Origin: Clitopilus passeckerianus
Lineage: Eukaryota; Basidiomycota; Agaricomycetes; Agaricales; Entolomataceae
DNA: 64,000 nt
NCBI GenBank assembly: GCA_944990035.1
Contig: CALYLX010000111.1
Span: 558,001 to 622,000 of the forward strand
Direction: 5' to 3'
A program made the translations under genes and the position numbers. Below are positions 57,962 to 64,000 of this stretch, piece after piece (positions within the stretch are counted from its first letter, which is position 1; the number at the start of each line of letters is the position of its first letter). The notes under the pieces were generated by a model that made no database searches, was not told where the DNA came from, and worked only from the letters and a program-made list of their open reading frames with translations.

Positions 57962-59677
57962 TTATTCCAACAGCCTCCTTGTCAGGGCATCAGCCCAGTG
58001 CGACTCAAACGTCAACCAAACTCCCCGTTTAGTTCGTAGCTCCCTGCGATAATCCTCTACGTCCGATTGGCGTGACTCCGCAAGGCTGAAAGCTTCCGCC
58101 TCTTTGGTTTTTGACGCTGGGGGCCGTATTATGAATCTGATATCGTCCAGTAGATTCTGAACGCCTGGAAGAACAGCTGGTGTGGACACAGTGATGGAGA
58201 TCTTGGGTTCGCATTCTTCTTGAGGAATGGAACGTAGTGAGTATGCGCGTTGGATTGTTTTAGCAACGTCGAATGGTGTGGTTCGAGAGCGGAAGCTTAG
58301 AGTCTCCAGTGAAGGTAGTAACTTGGATTTTCCAATAGCCTCGATATCTTCATTGCCGAGGATGCTGAAGGTATTGAGTGTCGCCAGGGAAGAAAGCGCC
58401 TGGAGGAGAAGGTTGAATCGGCGGGAGTCAATAGGGTTTTGGGGGGCGATAGGACGATCCGTCAGGGAGAGGAGGGAACATTGTGATCGTTCAAGCAGGC
58501 GCGAGAGTTCATCGATAGGGAAGGCCGCGCCAACAGCAAGCTCTAGATGTGCCAAGGAAGGTAGCGTCAACGTGTCCAGAGCATGTGCATCTGGGGTGGA
58601 CAGTGACAGCGACCGGAGGTGCGGCAGAACTGCCTGAGCAAGGTTTGGTTGAGGCCCTGCCTTGGCAAGCTTGATGGAACACTGTACGAGGGATGTGCAT
58701 TTTTGGAGGATGGGCGAGAACTGAGCCCAGGAGGGGCCACCGTTGCTCATTCGGTTATAAAAAGTGTATTCGAAGGTCAAGCTTGTGAGCTGATGCCATG
58801 GGGTCCGTTGGGACACCACCGCTTCCAGGAGATCAGCTTCGCCTCTGACCTCCAAGGCCTGAAGAGTTTCAGCCATGCTTAGAACGCCTGTATTGGCAAA
58901 GAGCCCATCGTATCCGAGACCGGGGTCCTCGTCATGATACACGGTCCCATCCAGGGTCAGGCGTTTAACATTGGACAAAAAGGTCGGGGGAAGCCGCAGG
59001 AAGACGGCGTGGCCCCACAGGGGGCAGTCAAGGGATAGATCCTGAAGGCGCGTAACGTAGTGTGCCACGAGTTCGGCAATGCCTTCCCTGACATCTGCTT
59101 GCGCAAGTTGCATTCCTTCCTCCTGGGTCGCGAGTGCGATGGACACAGGCCCAGTGGGAGGAAGTAGCTGACGAGCTACGTGGAGTCGGGAGCCCCACGG
59201 CTCGGTATCGCTGAGGTCGGGTAGACACTCCATTCGGTAACGGCATAGCACCTTCACTGAGCGCCACAATTGTTGATGGCTGAGTGCAATCTGCCTCCAG
59301 GTCGAGCATACGTGTCGAAGACTCCAGGGAGCCTGGTTTGGTCTGATGTCGAATGGGATTCTTATGCATTCGCTGTTGCAGTAAGAAAAGATCTTGAACC
59401 AGAGCTCGACAGGGAGCTTCTTGTGGGGAGCTATAACGACACGTAGGCGCTGAAGGCGCGATTGACGAACATTGCGCTTTGCCTCGAGGGCAGCAATCTC
59501 TTTGTCGAGCACCTGTATCTCGTTCTCAAGATTGGGAATGAGAGAACGGATCGATTGGGCTTCCTCCGAATGCACCGAGATGCTATTCGAAGTTCCGACA
59601 TATTTCTCGAGATAGGCCAGGCGATCCTGGGTCAGACTGAAGGTTCTGCCCGTAGAAGCACTAGACAACGTCGACAT
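57962..59677 (-). CDS. F-box protein with leucine-rich region, array copy 3, intact
   Basis: Single exon of 571 residues. MSTLSSASTGRTFSL is followed by a coiled coil (LIPNLENEIQVLDKEIAALE; RQSRLQRLRVVIAPH), then the F-box-like KKLPVELWFKIFSYC and CSTWRQIALSHQQLW. Degenerate leucine-rich repeats follow (LQDLSLDCPLWG; FLSNVKRLTLDGTVYH; LPHLRSLSLSTPDAHALDTL). This is the common agaricomycete F-box-like layout; such proteins recruit targets to SCF ubiquitin ligases through Skp1, though Skp1 binding is assumed. It is the only intact member of the three-gene array. Confidence 0.85.
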   Translation of the reverse strand: MSTLSSASTGRTFSLTQDRLAYLEKYVGTSNSISVHSEEAQSIRSLIPNLENEIQVLDKEIAALEAKRNVRQSRLQRLRVVIAPHKKLPVELWFKIFSYCNSECIRIPFDIRPNQAPWSLRHVCSTWRQIALSHQQLWRSVKVLCRYRMECLPDLSDTEPWGSRLHVARQLLPPTGPVSIALATQEEGMQLAQADVREGIAELVAHYVTRLQDLSLDCPLWGHAVFLRLPPTFLSNVKRLTLDGTVYHDEDPGLGYDGLFANTGVLSMAETLQALEVRGEADLLEAVVSQRTPWHQLTSLTFEYTFYNRMSNGGPSWAQFSPILQKCTSLVQCSIKLAKAGPQPNLAQAVLPHLRSLSLSTPDAHALDTLTLPSLAHLELAVGAAFPIDELSRLLERSQCSLLSLTDRPIAPQNPIDSRRFNLLLQALSSLATLNTFSILGNEDIEAIGKSKLLPSLETLSFRSRTTPFDVAKTIQRAYSLRSIPQEECEPKISITVSTPAVLPGVQNLLDDIRFIIRPPASKTKEAEAFSLAESRQSDVEDYRRELRTKRGVWLTFESHWADALTRRLLE

Positions 59678-60160
59678 GACCGTAACAGTAAGAAAAGGAA
59701 ATGTTGGAAAGAAGGGAAGGACGACTGCCTATAAGCAGGGGTGTCAGGGAGCAGCGACTAGCACGATCAATAAACCGGCGTGTCGCCTCATGTCGTTCAG
59801 GGTCGAGGGGTCAAGGAACTCAACAACAGATCGTCAACGTCGACAACGAAATGGTTCCTTAGGACCAGAACATTTTAGGAACCTCCAGAATTTCTGTATG
59901 TCGGAGGATGAGCGGGAGAAAGGTATGAATCAGGATTTGCTTCTGTTTGCCGTTTGGATCGGAGGGCTCGGCATATCGATTGGCTAAACTTGGACTGATT
60001 TGCGGGCATCCTACGCCTCGAGGTGTCTAGATCTGCCCATTCCACATTCTCTCAGGTTGTGCGCGAAGTTAAGAAACAAATATTCCATTTCATACGGACA
60101 CGAGGAGTCACAATAGTTTATACCCGAGAAAACCAGTCTTATCCGCCGCGAGTGAAATTT
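59678..60160. other. Intergenic
   Basis: About 480 bp between the F-box gene start and the lipase stop. No gene seen. Confidence 0.5.
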
Positions 60161-61666
60161 TCAAGTGCAGTAAGGCGTGGAGGCGGGGATATTGTAATAC
60201 TACAAAGAATGTAAGATTCCCAAAGGCTATTAGAAGAGGATTCCAGAACTTACAATGAGATGAGGAGCGTTAATGCCTCCAGAAATAATGCTGGTAGAGC
60301 ACGTGAGATCCTCGCCACTGGTGTTGCATTGGCGAACAGTCAGAGTGGAGGAGGGGTCGATGGTTTGCCAATACTCGGTTGCTAGATCAGTCCGTTAGTA
60401 AAGTAGACTATGGTGATAGAGAAATGCTTCTCGCACCATGATGAGCGTATCCAAAAGTCACCGGAATGATTGTCGGGACGCTGCGAAAAGAAAAAATGAG
60501 AAAAGAATCTCCTGGACATCGATACAAGCACCAACCCATCAGTAGTATGAACGCCTGCCAGTGATCTGTAAGAGGAGTTCGGCGGATACAGAGGCGAGCA
60601 TGAACACACCTCGATAGATATTACTTACGCCAACAGCGCTGTTCACAAACTTAGCGTAGGCAGAGTTTCCAGTTCTGCGGAGGTTCGAGGGTGAAATCTT
60701 GGTTGACGGCGTATCAAACGAGCATACCTGGGTTGTCCGTATGTGAACAGGCGCAGGGGTCTAGAAACGAACGTAAAGATGTGATTCCGAGGAGGAAGGG
60801 GAGCGCTACTGACGTCGAAGGGAAGTTCTGCTTGAGACTAATTCCGGCAAGACTCGATAACGCGCCTGTTGCACATGGATTAGCGGCGGCACGGTAGTGG
60901 TGAGTTTTGGACGTACCCCCAAGGGAGTGGCCAGATGTAGCGATGGAATAGCCTGGATGAGCATCTAGCTGTGCTCGTACCGCGGAAATAACCGTGGATG
61001 CAACGGAATTCCAGCTGTGTACAATATCAACGCTTGATTCTAGGTAGATAGTGCTGGAAATCTTCGTACGCGGTGAGGAAACCGGAATGGACAAAAGTGC
61101 CGCCTGCAAATAGACCAGTAAGCCATAGAATCAGAACGAAGCTGGCCAACTCACTCGGTGCGCTGACACCTGGAGAGGTGAATGGAACAAGAGCAATACT
61201 AGCATCGGTAATGAAGTCTGTTAGGGAAGAGCTTTGGGGGTTTAGCGAAGGTAATGGTATCAGTATGGAGTCGAGCATACCTTCCACGGAGAGCAACGAC
61301 GATCTCTTTTTTGGAATCATCACGGGCAATGAAACCTTGGGTATCGGTGACGACACTGTTGACCTGCGCAAATGGATAAATAAGAATCCTTTCTCCCAAA
61401 GTGGGGTTACTAACCACTTGGACGAGTGTGTTTCCGTTAGGACGAGCACAAGCGACTGCATAGGCCGAAGACGCGTACTTATAGTAGGCCACCAGGTCAT
61501 TGTAGATAGCTAAATGGTATTCCTTGTTAGATGTTTCGAGGTTGGCATCAGACCTCCTACTTTGAGATACAGCCCGCTTTTCCAAAGCAGTACTTTCGCT
61601 TTCGATAGGTGACCCAAGAGCAACGGCAGCCGAAAGAATGGCAACGAATGTAGCAGATAACTTCAT
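60161..61666 (-). CDS. Secreted class 3 lipase
   Basis: Signal peptide MKLSATFVAILSAAVALGS, then a propeptide-like stretch with KR (ALEKRAVSQSRR). Core segments are YHLAIYNDLVAYYKYASSAY, DTQGFIARDDSKKEIVVALRG (oxyanion side), DFITDASIALVPF, GTFVHSGFLTAYEDF and the nucleophile elbow SIATSGHSLGG (catalytic Ser, near 60940). LRLFTYGQPR and FGYAHHGTEYWQ (His) follow, then Cys pairs and the end HLIYYNIPASTPYCT before TGA at 60161-60163. Fungal class 3 lipases or feruloyl esterases of this kind act outside the cell on lipids or plant-wall esters; the substrate cannot be told. Many short introns. Intact. Confidence 0.9.
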
Positions 61667-62593
61667 GTTTGCGATGAGTAGCTAGATCTCTTATCTTTGA
61701 ACCTCACAATATCCTAGTATTTATACTTGCCTCCATATTCTACGATTGGAGTTGGAAACTGGGGTCAAGCAAATGCACCCGAGATTATCATAATCGTTTC
61801 CGGGTCCATTGAGGTTACTTCGGCATAAGTCAAGAGATGCCGGGAAGTGAATGGTGACCATACGTTGTTATTGAGGCTACCGCGACGACCATACACGTCG
61901 GGTCCAATTTCGCCAAGAGAATTAGCACCCGCAAGCATCCATGTGATCAATGAAATGCTGCCATTAAGAACTCAGCGCGACAACATCTTGATGCCTTTGG
62001 CACTCCTCAATCAACTTTACTGAAGCATGACCCTTCAGAGAAGACACCGACAAGGGGTAGAACTGCACCCGATGCCCAAGTTAATAGGTAGCCATACACT
62101 CCCGTTGAGAGCCGTCGGCAATGATAGATAAATGTCGACATAGCTATTGAGCGAATAACATACCTGGTGCATGAGATGCGTATGCAGCCGTTCGCATGCA
62201 GAGACAGTCCGTCGTATCGCACTACACTTCTTTCGCGGTGTTAACAGCCATCCAGGACCCGGCCAGGCCCCAAGAAGTTAACGAGGAAGCTCTGGACGAG
62301 CAATGACCTAAGTCAGTTGCCTGTGAGACTTTGAGTGATGTTTGAGAGGGTCTTTGTCTACAGGAAGGCGCATTTTTGCGGATAAGTATGAGGTCCGAAC
62401 CAGAAGAGGAACTATCCAACAAGTTCAACTTCAAACTGACCAAACGCACAAGCATCCGGACAATAACACCAAATACTGAATTTGATATGGAGGCACCGCC
62501 ACATAGGCCGATCAACCAATCGTGTTGCACAGAATGAAGGCGCAATACAAACCCAGACGCAATTACTATATCGGCGGTACCCTAGAAGAAATA
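61667..62593. other. Spacer between lipase genes
   Basis: Left end is the promoter of lipase 1. Minus-strand open stretches (61765-61950, 62007-62222, 62222-62545) look partly hydrophobic, but I could not join them into a recognised protein. Confidence 0.4.
61718..61725 (-). promoter_or_regulatory. TATA box of lipase 1
   Basis: TATAAATA on the minus strand, about 52 bp before the start codon. Confidence 0.65.
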
Positions 62594-64000
62594 CTAGGTG
62601 CAGAAGTAAGTATTAGCCTTGGTGGAGATTCCATAATACTGAAAAACGGATATCGATTAGCGATATGATCCTTTCTACGTGCGAGCAACCAGACTGCCAG
62701 TGGCAGGCTCCAGCATGACTTACCATGGAATGGGCGTCAAAGCCTTGAGCTGGATGGCTAGCCGAACATGTTGGGTCTTCGCCACTCGCATCACATTTAC
62801 GGACGTTTGAAGCCGACGAAGGATCAGGGTTTTGCCAGTATTCAGTTGCTGCCAGTACTTATTGGAGGCAGCTGACGACAACTGGGCTGGAAAGTTGCGT
62901 ACCATGATGATAATAGCCGTCGGAGGTTGGTATCAGCAGCGGCACCCTAGAGAGTCTGAGGCGCAAGACTATAGAATGCATCATAACACCCTTACCCGTC
63001 ATCTGTATGGACCGCTACGTGGGTGGTCAATGACAAATTTTTCGACTTTCAATGATGGACAAACATCGGAATAGATTATCCACGCCCACAACGGCATTGA
63101 CAAAAGTCGCAAAAGCCTTGTTTCCTGTCCTAATCAGTGGGTGAATACCGAAGCTGTTCCCGGTAGATCTGCATGACATTGGCTAACCTGGGCTGGCCGT
63201 AGGTGTACACTCGGAGAGCGCTGCGACAGGGTTAGTCTCAGCGTGTAGGACACAGAAGGATGCCTTACGTAGCCGGAAAGTTTTGCTTGAGTGAGATTCC
63301 GGCAAGGCTTGACAAAGCACCTACCCCTCCGTTAGCTGAATCACCTGGTTTACCCTCCTGAATAGAGCTTACCTCCTAAAGAATGACCGGTTGTAACAAT
63401 TGAATATCCAGGATAGGATGAGAGCTGAGCTTTGACAGTCGATATGATCGTAGGCGCAACTGAGTTCCATCTATAGAGAATTAGTAAAGACATGTCAACA
63501 TTCCACGCTTCGTCACTACGAACGCGGTTTGGAATCCCTCATGAACAAGCGTGCCCTCTATTCCTTGAATTAGTGGTGGGTTCTAGCGCCAGGCCAAATA
63601 AAGACGCTTACTCGGGGGGCTGACACCCGCCGACTTGAACGCGACGAGATCCAGTTGGCTATTGATTGCCCAATCCCGAGTAGATGTACTGCGATAACCA
63701 GGCTTTGTAATGTTTCCAAGAGAGCAAGTTCCAGACTCACGTTCCGCGGAAGGCAACGATGATCTCCCTCTTCTTGTCATTCCTCGCTATGAAGCCTTGC
63801 GTATCAGTTCCTGCATTGTCAATCTTTCCAAGTTGGTTTGAGTGAGACTATGGTCGAACCCATATTCATGAATGGGCTCACCGCCTGGACAAGAGTGTGT
63901 CCGTTCGGATGTGCGCAGGCTGAGGCATATGCAGAAGCTGCATCTAGTTTGGAGGCTCTGTGAGGATCTAAAGAAGAATAGTAGACTGAGAAGCATCGCA
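62594..64000 (-). CDS. Class 3 lipase, second copy, 5' end outside window
   Basis: Paralogue of the lipase at 60161-61666. Visible segments are TDTQGFIARNDKKREIIVAF (near 63760), DWAINSQLDLVAFKSAGVSP, GTLVHEGFQTAF, the nucleophile elbow IVTTGHSLGG (near 63390), LRVYTYGQPR, TGNKAFATFVNAVVG, GYYHHGT and EYWQNPDPSSASNVRKCDAS. After a last intron it ends YYGISTKANTYFCT at TAG 62594-62596. The order and exon breaks follow copy 1. The signal peptide lies past the window edge. No lesion seen in the part present. Confidence 0.87.

Noticed and set aside
61765..62545. Possible membrane protein gene on the minus strand between the lipases
   Set aside because: Several hydrophobic open stretches, but no consistent splicing or recognised family; left as spacer.
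1..64000. Transposable elements, CRISPR arrays or biosynthetic cluster
   Set aside because: No reverse transcriptase, transposase, integrase, terminal repeat, regular spacer array or cluster core enzyme was seen.

Overview
The window is nuclear DNA of a filamentous basidiomycete fungus, most likely an Agaricomycete. Nearly every gene is split by GT-AG introns of about 50-60 nt. The gene set fits: a class IV chitin synthase, a quelling-type RNA-dependent RNA polymerase, a NACHT NLR-like gene, an F-box array, secreted class 3 lipases and intron-bearing tRNA-Pro genes. No transposon, rDNA, centromeric or CRISPR-like element was seen. Exon joins were built by hand from splice consensus, frame and family similarity, so exon ends are predictions.

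Layout. 1-18.5 kb is dense core genome: the 3' end of an ethanolamine/cholinephosphotransferase, tRNA-Pro(AGG), a Yar1-like ankyrin gene, a Csk1/CAK-like kinase, condensin SMC4, an RdRP divergent from SMC4, and a conserved TPR-like protein. 19.9-24 kb holds a small membrane protein and three thioredoxin genes; the last two arose by a recent tandem duplication that includes promoter and 3' flank. 24.3-27 kb is an unrecognised Ser/Pro-rich gene ending in a natural His6 run. 28.7-32 kb is a damaged NACHT gene. 32.6-50.3 kb returns to housekeeping genes: a WHI2-like BTB protein, the chitin synthase, a large disordered protein, a CRAL-TRIO protein, a second tRNA-Pro(AGG) and an LTO1/Yae1-family gene. 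51-54 kb is a copper amine oxidase. 54-60 kb is an array of three related F-box genes, two broken and one intact. 60-64 kb is a pair of class 3 lipases, the second cut by the window edge.

Functional themes are RNA silencing (RdRP), chromosome condensation (SMC4), cell wall (chitin synthase), lipid metabolism (phosphotransferase, CRAL-TRIO, lipases), redox (thioredoxins, amine oxidase) and ribosome or Fe-S assembly (Yar1-like, LTO1). I found no clearly undescribed system. The most noteworthy signals are fine-scale: an RdRP catalytic DYDGD motif carried on a 12-nt microexon, other microexons of 8-14 nt, GC-AG introns in one thioredoxin copy whose sister has GT, and visible birth and decay in the NACHT and F-box families.
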